Origin: Allobosea sp. OK403
GTDB taxonomy: Bacteria > Pseudomonadota > Alphaproteobacteria > Rhizobiales > Beijerinckiaceae
Assembly (NCBI RefSeq): GCF_900113835.1
Contig: NZ_FOQV01000001.1
Span: forward strand, 62,001-126,000
DNA length: 64,000 nucleotides
Reading direction: 5' to 3'
The position numbers and the translations under genes are program-made. This document shows, piece after piece, positions 43,011 to 51,125 of the stretch. Below the pieces are notes generated by a model. It ran no database searches, was not told the origin of the DNA, and worked only from the letters and a program-made list of their open reading frames with translations. Positions within the stretch are counted from its first letter, which is position 1. Every line of letters starts with the position of its first letter.

Positions 43011-44729
43011 TCAAGCGCCATCAAGACGCTCAATCCGTCCCTCGTCAGAGTCTAAATGGCCTCTGGCGGGCAGCAGCCAGCCCTTGTAGTGCGTCAGCAG
43101 GCCGATGAAGGGCAGCGTCAGCTTCACGTCGAAGTGGAAGCGCCCCTCAGCGTCGGCATATTCCCGCGCTTCCGATTTCGGCTGCAGGAATGAGGGCAGG
43201 GGCAGGCCCAGGCAACGCATCGTCGCGACCGGAAGCTCGATCCCGCCGCCGCGCGCGGCAAGGCCTAGCCTGAAGGAGAGAGGCCCGAACGTTTCCCAAA
43301 GTTCGCCCTTGGCATCCGTCGAGAGCCGCGATGAGAACCGCGCCCCGCCGAAGTTTCGCGTCCAGATCTCGGCAGGGCCGGAGGGGGAGGCGATGCGCTC
43401 GATGGAGAAGGTAAGCGGGATGTCGCGGCCGGCCGGTGGCTGGCCGACGACCTTGCGCAGCAGCCGGGCGATGAAGCCGCTGCCGGTCTCGATCTCGGAA
43501 CGGCCACGCCAGACCGCCGGGCCGTTCCGGCCATGTAAGGCCTGGAGCGGCGCGGCCAGCGCCGCAAAGGTGGCCTTGCCGAGAGCGGCTTCGAAGACCG
43601 CCTCGTCATGGCTTGTCGTCTCGCTATGCGTGCTGATCGCGTAGGGCGTCATTTCGGCCTCGATGGCGGCGAGCGTCAATGCACCGGCTGCCGGCCGCGC
43701 TCCGGGCGCGATCTGCCCTGCGAGCAAGGCGCGCAATGCGGCTGCAGTCGGCAGCGTCGGGACTTGCGGCCCTTGGCCTTGTTCGGCCAGCAGGGACCAG
43801 CGCGCCGTCCGCAATTGGCCGTTCGCATCGAGCCCCGTCGCCTCGACCAGCATGCCGCCACGATCGGAGGTCGGTAGCCGCGTCAGCTTGCGCCCGGCCA
43901 GCAAGGCGGGGATCAATGGCTTCAGTTCTCCGAGCCAGCCGACCCGGCGCAATCGTGCCAGCATGCCGATGCCGAACTGCTCGATCGGCGATTCGAGGCC
44001 GGCCTGGAAGGCGATGCGCGAGCGCACATCGAGCCTCAGGCCCAGCCATTGCGCATCGACCGTCTCGACGGCTGCGACCCGGCGCGAACCGAGCCTAGGC
44101 ATCGTCACCCGCCGCCCGTCGACCCAGCCATACGTCTCCTGAAGTTCGCCTTCGCGCCAGATCGGGATCGACCTGCCGGCATAGCTCAGGATCGCGGCGA
44201 TGACCGCCTCGCCGACCTCGCTGCGCCCGCCGGGCGTGATCGTGATGTCGAGCGTGTCGATGCGCCGCCAGCCTTCGGTCAGCGCCGTCACGGCAGCGCA
44301 GGACAAGGCCGGCGTCGAGCTCGCGCCGGCGAGCGCGACGAGCCCGCGCTCGTGGGCGAGGCTGTCCAGCGCCGGGCCGAAACCGAGGATGTAGTCGCGC
44401 GCATCGGCGAGATCGACGACATGGGCGCCGGCGGTTAGCGCAGCGCGCGGAACATCATAACTCGCTCCCTGGAACGGCCCGGAAGCATCGATGACGAGCC
44501 AGGGCGAGAGTTTAGCCAAAGCGGCGTCGAGATCGCGCCGATGGTCGAGGCCGATGCCTTGGACCGTCGTTGTCGCGACAGTCGCGATGCTGTCGGCGAG
44601 CACACGCGCCTTGGCCTCGTTGCGCGAGGTGATGGTGAGGTCGAGCCCATCCATGCCGGCGAGATGCCGGGCGAGCCTTTGCCCGAAGACGCCGGTTCCG
44701 CCGATCAGGAGCACGCGCTTGGTCGTCAT
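43011..44729 (-). CDS. Saccharopine-dehydrogenase-like Rossmann protein fused to DUF4166
   Basis: A 572-residue two-part protein. Residues 1-150 form an NAD(P)-binding domain (VLLIGGTGVFGQRLARHLAG, LDLTITSRNEAKA, VIDASGPFQGA); the middle continues as the Sacchrp_dh-like catalytic part (GASSTPALSCAAV). Residues about 385-560 form a DUF4166 domain (WTRNFGGARFSSRL, WETFGPLSFRLGL, HYKGWLLP). The reaction is unknown. It overlaps the DCC gene by four bases, the last of a tight operon with another DUF4166 protein. Confidence 0.85.
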   Translation of the reverse strand: MTTKRVLLIGGTGVFGQRLARHLAGMDGLDLTITSRNEAKARVLADSIATVATTTVQGIGLDHRRDLDAALAKLSPWLVIDASGPFQGASYDVPRAALTAGAHVVDLADARDYILGFGPALDSLAHERGLVALAGASSTPALSCAAVTALTEGWRRIDTLDITITPGGRSEVGEAVIAAILSYAGRSIPIWREGELQETYGWVDGRRVTMPRLGSRRVAAVETVDAQWLGLRLDVRSRIAFQAGLESPIEQFGIGMLARLRRVGWLGELKPLIPALLAGRKLTRLPTSDRGGMLVEATGLDANGQLRTARWSLLAEQGQGPQVPTLPTAAALRALLAGQIAPGARPAAGALTLAAIEAEMTPYAISTHSETTSHDEAVFEAALGKATFAALAAPLQALHGRNGPAVWRGRSEIETGSGFIARLLRKVVGQPPAGRDIPLTFSIERIASPSGPAEIWTRNFGGARFSSRLSTDAKGELWETFGPLSFRLGLAARGGGIELPVATMRCLGLPLPSFLQPKSEAREYADAEGRFHFDVKLTLPFIGLLTHYKGWLLPARGHLDSDEGRIERLDGA

Positions 44730-45154
44730 GATGCCTCGGGCAGGCTGAAGCGGTGGCGTTGGGCCGGATCGGGCATCTCACAGGAGGCTTTCCGGCCGAA
44801 CAGGCGGTAGCGGTTGCGCGCGACGCGGTCATAAAGCCAGTCGCGCAGGGCGCGTGGCAGAATCCGCCCAGCAAGGAGCAGCCGCGCCGGCCCGTCGAGA
44901 TGCCTGATCAAAGCGAGCACGCCGTCGGATTTCGGCAAGGCGATGCCGTTCTCGACGAACAGGAAGCTTTCGGGATCGTCCGCGTCGATGCCATGCGCGC
45001 GCGCCAGTTCACGCCCTTCCCGCGACTGGATCGCGACGAAGCGCATCGCGTCGTTGCGCTCGTGCTTCAGCGTATAGCGCACGCCGCCCGAGCAGAGCAC
45101 GCAGACGCCGTCATAGAGCCAGATCGGCGGGGTGTTTCCGGGAGGCCTGCTCAT
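44726..45154 (-). CDS. DCC-family (DUF393) thiol-disulfide oxidoreductase-like protein
   Basis: A 142-residue protein with the family motif YDGVCVLCSGGVRY at the N-terminus (DxxCxxC) and FVAIQSREGRELA and SDGVLALIRHL further on, typical of YuxK/DUF393. A redox role is assumed from the motif but not proven for the family. The start at 45154 overlaps the previous gene's stop by one base (TGATGA), and its own stop overlaps the next start, so all three genes are likely coupled. Confidence 0.85.
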   Translation of the reverse strand: MSRPPGNTPPIWLYDGVCVLCSGGVRYTLKHERNDAMRFVAIQSREGRELARAHGIDADDPESFLFVENGIALPKSDGVLALIRHLDGPARLLLAGRILPRALRDWLYDRVARNRYRLFGRKASCEMPDPAQRHRFSLPEAS

Positions 45155-45819
45155 CAATGCTGGTCCCGGTAATGGCCGGTCTGATCAAGCAATTCGCCAA
45201 AGAGCGGGTGGGCAAGATGCAGCGTGAAGGCGAAGGCGCCGGGGCCGGTCTCGGCATGGCTGACGGTCAGCGCGCCGGGCGAGAGCCAGGCAGGCAAGGG
45301 CAGTCGGAAGCGGCCAAGCTGGAGGTTGTAGCCGGCGCTGCGGAACAGCAGCGTCCCGCCTTCGACATGGAGAGTCAGCGCCATCGCGATGCCGAAGCCG
45401 ATATACTCCTCCAGCCCGGTCGGGCCGGAGAAGCGCTTGGCGGAATGGATGACCTGCGGAAAGCCGGCCTGCTTGGCGTAGAGCCGGGTCCAGACCTGGC
45501 CGCCGGTCCTGGCATCCTCGGTTACGGTGACAACGCTGGCGACGTCCGTATCCAAGCAGATCGGCAAGGGCGCGCCGATCAGGCGCAGCACTTGGGACAG
45601 GATGCGCCCGGCCCGGTTCATGCGCAGCTCGGTGATGCGCCCGACATAGGTCGCAGCCGCATTGCCGCTCAAGCGCTTGGAGAAGCGGTGCTGGACGTCG
45701 GCTGGAAGTTCGCTCCATGACCGGGTGCCCAGCAGGGCGCGGAAGCGCAGATCGGTGAGGGCGGGCGTCGTGGCAGGCCCGGCGGGCTCTTCCATCTGCC
45801 TATGTGCTTGAGCCGACAT
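45154..45819 (-). CDS. Free-standing DUF4166 protein
   Basis: A 221-residue cytoplasmic protein that is one DUF4166 domain: FRALLGTRSWSELPADVQHRFSKR, GGQVWTRLYAKQAGFPQVIHSAKRF, LPLPAWLSPGALTVSHAE and HPLFGELLDQTGHYRD, the ends shown being typical. It parallels the C-terminal domain of the saccharopine-like protein two genes downstream. The start at 45819 uses GGAG at nine bases, and this lies within a dispersed 70-base repeat. An extended open frame upstream overlaps the GbsR gene and is not real. Confidence 0.85.
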   Translation of the reverse strand: MSAQAHRQMEEPAGPATTPALTDLRFRALLGTRSWSELPADVQHRFSKRLSGNAAATYVGRITELRMNRAGRILSQVLRLIGAPLPICLDTDVASVVTVTEDARTGGQVWTRLYAKQAGFPQVIHSAKRFSGPTGLEEYIGFGIAMALTLHVEGGTLLFRSAGYNLQLGRFRLPLPAWLSPGALTVSHAETGPGAFAFTLHLAHPLFGELLDQTGHYRDQH

Positions 45820-45827
45820 CGTGGCTT

Positions 45828-45897
45828 GCTCCAGCTCCTTGTTGCAACGCGTTGTCTTCACGCGAACCGGTGACCGCTTCGCTCGAAAACGCTCCAG
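45828..45897 (-). repeat. 70-base dispersed repeat, copy 2
   Basis: Reverse-strand copy of 4218-4287, the same length, starting CTGGAGCGTTTTCGAGCGAAG and ending AACAAGGAGCTGGAGC in its own sense, each cut short here. The GGAG in its last seven bases is the best ribosome-binding site for the DUF4166 gene starting at 45819. Confidence 0.8.
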
Positions 45898-45908
45898 GGC
45901 TGCTCGTT

Positions 45909-46466
45909 TCAGCTCTTTCCCCCGGGGAGGAAGGAGGCGATCTTCGATCCCAGCCGGATCAGCATGTCGCGCTTGCCCTGCGGGATCGACAGCATCTGGC
46001 CGTACCAGCGGTCGAGCGCAGCGGTGAACTCCAGCATGTCGTGCAGGCGCTGGCGCGCGACCGGAGTGACCTTCGGGTCGTGTTCCGCCTTCTCGACGCA
46101 ATTGCGTAGCGCCGTCAGCGCCGGGTCGATCTCGCGCTGCTTGCGGCCAGCCGCGATGCGCGCCGCGATCTCCCAGACATTGGTCTCGGCCTCGAAATGG
46201 TCGCGCCGGTCCTGCCGCATCGGCACGCGCCGGATCAGGTTCCAGCCGAGTAATTCCTTGATCGAGTTGGAGACGTTGGAACGGGCCATGTCGAGGCTCT
46301 CGGCGATGTCCTCGGCGGTGAGCGGCCGCTCGGCCAGATAGAGGAAGGCATGGATCTGGCTGATCGAGCGGTTGACGCCCCATTGTCCGCCGAGATCGCC
46401 CCATTGCAGGATGAAGGCCTCGAGCGGTTCAGGGAGTTCTTCTCTCGTGTCTGTAATTTCTGTCAT
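45909..46466 (-). CDS. GbsR/MarR-family transcriptional regulator
   Basis: A 185-residue regulator of the GbsR branch: FILQWGDLGGQWGVNRSISQIHAFLYL, LTAEDIAESLDMARSNVSNSIKELLGWNLIRRV and a wing with RRDHFEAETNVWEI, followed by a long helical tail. GbsR-type proteins act as dimers on palindromes. The ATG at 46466 lies in the centre of a perfect palindrome, which points to strong autorepression; no Shine-Dalgarno is seen, so the mRNA may be leaderless. It heads the DUF4166 operon. Confidence 0.88.
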   Translation of the reverse strand: MTEITDTREELPEPLEAFILQWGDLGGQWGVNRSISQIHAFLYLAERPLTAEDIAESLDMARSNVSNSIKELLGWNLIRRVPMRQDRRDHFEAETNVWEIAARIAAGRKQREIDPALTALRNCVEKAEHDPKVTPVARQRLHDMLEFTAALDRWYGQMLSIPQGKRDMLIRLGSKIASFLPGGKS

Positions 46467-46475
46467 AACAGAAAT
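46456..46475. promoter_or_regulatory. Perfect palindrome over the GbsR start codon
   Basis: ATTTCTGT (46456-46463) and ACAGAAAT (46468-46475) with a four-base spacer CATA that contains the start codon on the minus strand. An AT-rich TATATTT lies just upstream on the minus strand and could be the -10 box. It is the likely operator for the regulator. Confidence 0.75.
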
Positions 46476-46531
46476 ATAAAGCAAGGTGCTGGCCGGCGCA
46501 AGCCTCGTTCTAAGTGCTGTTTATTCTCGGA

Positions 46532-46587
46532 AACGCCGCGTCATCCCGGATCGGCGCCGCTACGCGGCTTGTCCGGGATGACGGCGT
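46532..46587. repeat. Palindromic repeat, GTCATCCCGG family, plus core fragment
   Basis: Arms ACGCCGCGTCATCCCGGA and TCCGGGATGACGGCGT around CGGCGCCGC. It is the short form of the repeat at 22255-22375. About 60 bases further (46641-46667) there is a fragment with CGGTGCCCACTTTTCCGCG, the reverse of the AAGTGG..ACCG core seen in other repeats. Both lie between the GbsR start and the acyl-CoA dehydrogenase stop. Confidence 0.75.
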
Positions 46588-46682
46588 GGTTCAACGCCAA
46601 GACAGCATGCTTAGCTCTCTGTTCTGACGTATTTTCTTGATGCGAAGATCGGTGCCCACTTTTCCGCGCAGGGCTCCAGCGC

Positions 46683-47957
46683 CTATTCGGCGGCAGGCTT
46701 CTGATAGGGCGCCTTGACGCCCTGCTCGGCGAAGGTCGAGCGGTTGGCGCCCTGGCGCTTCCTAATCTCGGCGCGGGCGATGGTGCGCAGATGCACCTCG
46801 TCGGGGCCGTCGATGAAGCGCAGCGCCCGGCCCCAAGAATAGATGAAGGCGAGCGGCGTGTCGTTGGAGAGCCCGCCGGCGCCGAAGACCTGCATGGCGC
46901 GGTCGGCGATCCGAGTCTGGAGCCGGGTCGCGGCGACCTTGATGGCCGAAACCTCGACACGCGCGGCCTTGTTGCCATGGCTGTCCATCATCCAGGCTGC
47001 ACGCAGGCAGAGCAGCCGGGCCTGGTCGATCTCCATGCGCCCTTCCGCGATCCAGTCCTGCACATTGGCATAGTCGGCGAGCTGGCGGCTGAAGGCTTTT
47101 CGCTGCAGCGCGCGCTCGATCATCAGCTCGAGCGCGACCTCGCACTGGCCGATCGAGCGCATGCAATGGTGGATGCGCCCCGGGCCTAGCCGCGCCTGCG
47201 CCAGCGCGAAGCCCGCGCCTTCCTCGCCCAGGATATTGGCGGCGGGCACGCGGACTTGGGTAAAATCGGTCTCGGTATGTCCTTCCGGAGAGAAATGGTT
47301 CAGCAGCGGCAGGTTGCGCATCACGGTGAGGCCGGGCGCATCCATCGGCACGATCACCATCGAGTGGCGCTTATGTGGATCGGCCTCGGGGCGCGTATCC
47401 GAGAGCCCCATCACGATGCAGAATTTGACGTTGGGATGCAGCGCCCCGGTCGTCCACCATTTCCGGCCGGTGATGACATAGTCGTCGCCGTCGCGGATGA
47501 TCGTGGTCTGCAAATTGGTCGGGTCCGATGAGGCGACGCCGGGCTCGGTGATGCCGACGCAGGAGCGGATCTCGCCATTCATCAGTGGCACGAGCCAGCG
47601 CTGTCGCTGCTCCGCCGTTGCGAACATGTGCAGGATTTCCATGTTCCCGGTGTCGGGTGCGTTGCAGTTGAACACCTCCGAGGACCAGTAGATCCGCCCC
47701 ATGATCTCGGCGAGCGGCGCATATTCGAGATTGCTCAGCCTTGTGCCGGGCTCATCCGGCTTTAAGGCGGGCAGGAACAGGTTCCACAGGCCGGCGGCCT
47801 TCGCCTTGGCCTTCAAGCCGTCGATCAGCGCGATGGGATAGCGCCCGGCCTCAACCTCATGCTTCCAGGCGGCATCGGCCGGCTGGACATGGGCATCCAT
47901 GAAATCCTGGAGCTTTGCCCGCAGGGCCTCGACCTTGTCGGAATAGGCGAAATCCAT
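46683..47957 (-). CDS. Acyl-CoA dehydrogenase, ACAD10/11-like
   Basis: A 424-residue flavoprotein of the acyl-CoA dehydrogenase family. The FAD/substrate motif CVGITEPGVASSDPTNL, YVITGRKWWTTG, the RKAFSRQLADYANVQ helix and the C-terminal FIDGPDEVHLRTIAR are as in the ACAD10/11 branch. That branch acts with an APH-fold kinase on 4-hydroxyacyl-CoA in known systems. Such a kinase is encoded upstream on the same strand, across a repeat-filled 329-base gap. Confidence 0.9.
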   Translation of the reverse strand: MDFAYSDKVEALRAKLQDFMDAHVQPADAAWKHEVEAGRYPIALIDGLKAKAKAAGLWNLFLPALKPDEPGTRLSNLEYAPLAEIMGRIYWSSEVFNCNAPDTGNMEILHMFATAEQRQRWLVPLMNGEIRSCVGITEPGVASSDPTNLQTTIIRDGDDYVITGRKWWTTGALHPNVKFCIVMGLSDTRPEADPHKRHSMVIVPMDAPGLTVMRNLPLLNHFSPEGHTETDFTQVRVPAANILGEEGAGFALAQARLGPGRIHHCMRSIGQCEVALELMIERALQRKAFSRQLADYANVQDWIAEGRMEIDQARLLCLRAAWMMDSHGNKAARVEVSAIKVAATRLQTRIADRAMQVFGAGGLSNDTPLAFIYSWGRALRFIDGPDEVHLRTIARAEIRKRQGANRSTFAEQGVKAPYQKPAAE

Positions 47958-48286
47958 GGTGCTTCCTCGTTTGCCTGTACTTGCTCGACCGAAAGAAGGC
48001 GAGGCGCGGGGACCCTCTTCAACCCAAGTCGGATGTTTCCGACTTGGGCCACTCTAGCTGCCAATTTCGGGCAAGCCCGAGATTGGTGGGAGAGGGCAGG
48101 GTGAGGCGTCGGCCATTGGACGCTTAGGCCGTGCCCTGACGGCTGCTCCCTCGTCATTGCGAGCGTAGCGAAGCAATCCAGAGGACGTAGAGCGAGCCCT
48201 CCTGGATTGCTTCGCTACGCTCGCAATGACGGCAAGGTCGTCATGCAACTGGTCGAACGGCCTACACCTCACCCCTGCCCCTCTCC
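47958..48286. repeat. Cluster of four hairpin/palindromic repeats
   Basis: No gene. In order: CCCAAGTCGGA / TCCGACTTGGG (48023-48048); CCAATTTCGGGC / GCCCGAGATTGG (48061-48086); a perfect 29-base inverted repeat starting CGTCATTGCGAGCGTAGCG (48152-48180 and 48203-48231); and CCCCTCTCCT / AGGAGAGGGG (48278-48300), which overlaps the end of the APH-kinase gene and could serve as its terminator. All belong to types of intergenic repeat seen widely in Proteobacteria. Confidence 0.85.
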
Positions 48287-49384
48287 TTACAGGAGAGGGG
48301 TTCCCCGCGCTTTCTCCTGTACTGTCTCACTGTTCTTGTCGTTGATCACGGCGTCGGCCCGCAGTGCGAAACTCTCCGCCATCGCGCCGACTGCGACCGC
48401 ATTCTCCGCCGCCGCATTGCCCGATTTCGCGCGCGCCGCGATGCCGTCGAGAATGACGGCGAAACGGAACAGCGAGAAGGCGAGGTGGAAGCGCCCGGGC
48501 CCGCTGGCGCGCCCTGCGGCGGCGCAATAGCGCTCAAGATATTCGGCCTGCGTCGGGATGCCGAGCGCCGCGCGATCGAGCCCGACGATGCCGGCATACA
48601 TCGCCGGCGTCGAATGCCAGGGCAGGCAAGAGAAAGCGACGTCCGAGAGCGGGTGCCCGAGCGTCGCGAGTTCCCAGTCCAGCACGGCGACGATGCTCGG
48701 CCGGTCGGGCGCGAACATCAGATTGCCGAGCCGGAAATCGCCATGGACGATCGTCGTCTCCGCACTCTCGTCGAGATGCTCGCTCAGCCATTCGATGGCG
48801 CGGTCGATCGCCGGGATGCTGCGCGTCTTGGTCTCGCGCCATTGTCCGCCCCAGCGCCTGAGCTGGCGGGCATAATAGTTCCCGGGCTTGCCGAAATCGG
48901 TGAGCCCGGCCGCCTGCCAATCGAAAGCATGCAGTGCGGCCAGCGTCTCGGCCATGGCGAAATACATGGCGCGGCGATCATCGGTGGAAACGCCGGGCAG
49001 CGCGGTGTCGTGGAAGACGCGGCCCTCCAGCCGCTCCATCAGATAGAAGGGCGTGCCGACGACATCATCCTGCTCATGCAGCAGCAGCACCGGCGGCACG
49101 GGCACGGCTGAGCCCGCCAGCGCCTTGAGGATGCGGTATTCGCGGTCGACCGCATGCGCCGAAGGCAGCAATGGCCCCGGCGGCTTCTTGCGCAGCACCA
49201 GCCGCGTGCCGGCCTCCGGATAGGACAGGAAGAATGTCGGGTTCGATTGGCCGCCGCTGATCCGCTCCAGGTTCATCTGCCCGCCGACGCGGCCGGGCAG
49301 GGCGGAGCGCAGGAAGGCGTCAAGCCGGGCGGGGTCGAATTCCAGGGTGGCGGAGGTTGGGCCGGTCGTCATGGCCGGCATCAT
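48287..49384 (-). CDS. APH-fold phosphotransferase (ACAD10/11-N / LvaA-like)
   Basis: A roughly 365-residue aminoglycoside-phosphotransferase-fold kinase: the ATP-site strand SGGQSNPTFFL, RKKPPGPLLPSAHAVDREYRIL, catalytic loop IVHGDFRLGNLMF and metal-site VLDWELATLGHPLSD. This subgroup is fused to acyl-CoA dehydrogenase in animal ACAD10/11 and is represented by LvaA in Pseudomonas levulinate catabolism, where it phosphorylates 4-hydroxyacyl-CoA. Drug resistance is unlikely. The start is uncertain (49384, 49381 or 49372). Same strand as the GMC and dehydrogenase genes. Confidence 0.85.
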   Translation of the reverse strand: MMPAMTTGPTSATLEFDPARLDAFLRSALPGRVGGQMNLERISGGQSNPTFFLSYPEAGTRLVLRKKPPGPLLPSAHAVDREYRILKALAGSAVPVPPVLLLHEQDDVVGTPFYLMERLEGRVFHDTALPGVSTDDRRAMYFAMAETLAALHAFDWQAAGLTDFGKPGNYYARQLRRWGGQWRETKTRSIPAIDRAIEWLSEHLDESAETTIVHGDFRLGNLMFAPDRPSIVAVLDWELATLGHPLSDVAFSCLPWHSTPAMYAGIVGLDRAALGIPTQAEYLERYCAAAGRASGPGRFHLAFSLFRFAVILDGIAARAKSGNAAAENAVAVGAMAESFALRADAVINDKNSETVQEKARGTPLL

Positions 49385-49433
49385 CGTGAGGCCGGAGGGG
49401 GAGGTCAACGCGACGATCGGCGCAAGCCGGATT

Positions 49434-50999
49434 TCAGCGTCCGGCGCCGCCGATCTCTGCCGCCATCTTCTCGGCGATCATCACCGTGCTCAGATGCGTA
49501 TTGGCGCGCACCACCTCCGGCATGATCGAGGCGTCGATCACCCGCAGGCCCGTGCAGCCGATCACGCGGCAATGCGGGTCGACGACACTGCGGGAATCGC
49601 CTGCCGCGCCCATCCGGCAGGTGCCGCTGGCGTGCTGCGCGTCCGAGCATTCCTCGAACAGCCAGGCGTCGAGCTCTGCCGCATCGAACGGCTCATCGAT
49701 CGAGCGTCCAGACAGCCCGTATTCGACGCGTGAGGCGATGGCCTTCACCGCCTCCGTCGCGGCCAGCGCTTCGGCTCGGCGCATGCCGTCGCGCATGCGG
49801 ATCAGGTCGCGTTCGTCGGACAGCATGCGCTCATCCACTTGCGGGTCGATGCCCGGATCCGCCGTGGTGATGCGGACGCGGCCCTGGCTGAAGGCCTGGT
49901 AGACGGAGACGGCGAGCCGCCCGAGCGTGAGGTCGCCGCCGCCGAAGGAGGCGAGGTTGCCGGCGATCACGATCATGTCGTTGTCGCCCGCGCCGCCGAG
50001 GCCAGAGCCGTAGCGCAGGCAGCAATTGGTGTGGCGGTGCATCGGCGTGTCGACCATCGCGGTCTCCCTGAGGCGCAGGAACAGCGGCATGATCGGGTGG
50101 TCGAGCAGGTTCTCGCCGACAGGCAGATCGGCGATGACGGGGATGCCGAGCGAAGCCGATAGCGTGGCCGGGCCGATGCCTGAGCGCTGCAGGATGGCGG
50201 GCGAATGGATCGCCCCCGCACAGAGAATGACCTCGCGGGTGGCGCGCGGCGAGAGGCTCTCGCCGTTGATGCGCACCTCGACACCGCCGATATGCGGCCG
50301 GTTGCCCTCGACCTTGAGCCGGGAGACCAGGGCATTGCCGATGATGGTCAGGTTGGCGCGCCCGCGCGCCGGCTCCAGATAGCCGTCATTGGTCGAGACG
50401 CGGATGCCATTGCTGCTGTTGATCGCGTAGGGCGAGGCGCCCGTGCCTTCCGGCGCGTTGTGGTCCTCGCACCAGCCATAGCCGAGAGCCAGCGAAGCGT
50501 CCTTCAGCGCGCGGTCGACCCGCCCCCATTGCGCCTCGGGCGCGCGATAGACCGGGATTGGCCCGCTATCGCCATGCCAGGGCGCAGCGCCGAAATTCAC
50601 ATCGGTTTCGAGCCGGTTGAAAGAGGGCAGGACATCGGCCCAGCCCCAACCGGTGCAGCCTTGCGCCGCCCAGCGCTCGAAATCATCCGGCACGCCGCGA
50701 ATGGCGATCTGCCCGTTGATGGTCGATGAGCCGCCGACAGCCCGCCCGCGCCAGAGCAGCTTGGGCTCCTGCCGCTCGGTCCGCCGTGCCATCAGCTGTG
50801 GCCAGCGATAATCGTCGTCGGCGATTGCACGCATCGGATTGGGGATGCGGATATGCTGCGGCGTCTCCGCCGTGCGGAAATCGCGCCCCGCTTCGAGCAG
50901 CAGCACGCGGACCGCCGGATTCTCGCTCAACCGCGCGGCCAGCACCGCGCCGGCCGAGCCCGCACCGATGATGATGTAGTCGTAGTCGCTCTCGATCAT
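49434..50999 (-). CDS. GMC-family FAD alcohol dehydrogenase/oxidase
   Basis: A 521-residue GMC oxidoreductase. The dinucleotide fold is YDYIIIGAGSAGAVLAARLSE; signature 1 is GRAVGGSSTINGQIAIRG and signature 2 region is GAIHSPAILQRSGIGP; the catalytic His lies in SDAQHASGTCRMG with the second His/Asn in VRANTHLSTVMIAEKMA. Members oxidise choline, aliphatic or polyethylene-glycol alcohols. The start at 50999 matches the family; 30 further codons upstream are open but not conserved in kind. It leads the kinase and dehydrogenase genes by 49 bases. Confidence 0.9.
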   Translation of the reverse strand: MIESDYDYIIIGAGSAGAVLAARLSENPAVRVLLLEAGRDFRTAETPQHIRIPNPMRAIADDDYRWPQLMARRTERQEPKLLWRGRAVGGSSTINGQIAIRGVPDDFERWAAQGCTGWGWADVLPSFNRLETDVNFGAAPWHGDSGPIPVYRAPEAQWGRVDRALKDASLALGYGWCEDHNAPEGTGASPYAINSSNGIRVSTNDGYLEPARGRANLTIIGNALVSRLKVEGNRPHIGGVEVRINGESLSPRATREVILCAGAIHSPAILQRSGIGPATLSASLGIPVIADLPVGENLLDHPIMPLFLRLRETAMVDTPMHRHTNCCLRYGSGLGGAGDNDMIVIAGNLASFGGGDLTLGRLAVSVYQAFSQGRVRITTADPGIDPQVDERMLSDERDLIRMRDGMRRAEALAATEAVKAIASRVEYGLSGRSIDEPFDAAELDAWLFEECSDAQHASGTCRMGAAGDSRSVVDPHCRVIGCTGLRVIDASIMPEVVRANTHLSTVMIAEKMAAEIGGAGR

Positions 51000-51125
51000 G
51001 GGGGGCTTGAAACCTATGCTCAGGACGTCTTCGCCGTGCAGGGCGAGAATCGCCCTGGTCGATCCGACAGAGACCGCCCGCGATGCCAATGAAGCCTGGA
51101 GAGAACAGCACGTAAAGGTCTGGAG

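Noticed and set aside
45820-46404. N-terminal extension of the DUF4166 frame
   Set aside because: It overlaps the GbsR-type gene and a dispersed repeat and has low-complexity Arg/Gly sequence.
48287-49384. Aminoglycoside resistance kinase
   Set aside because: Although APH-fold, the sequence belongs to the acyl-CoA-linked subgroup by its motifs and its acyl-CoA dehydrogenase neighbour.
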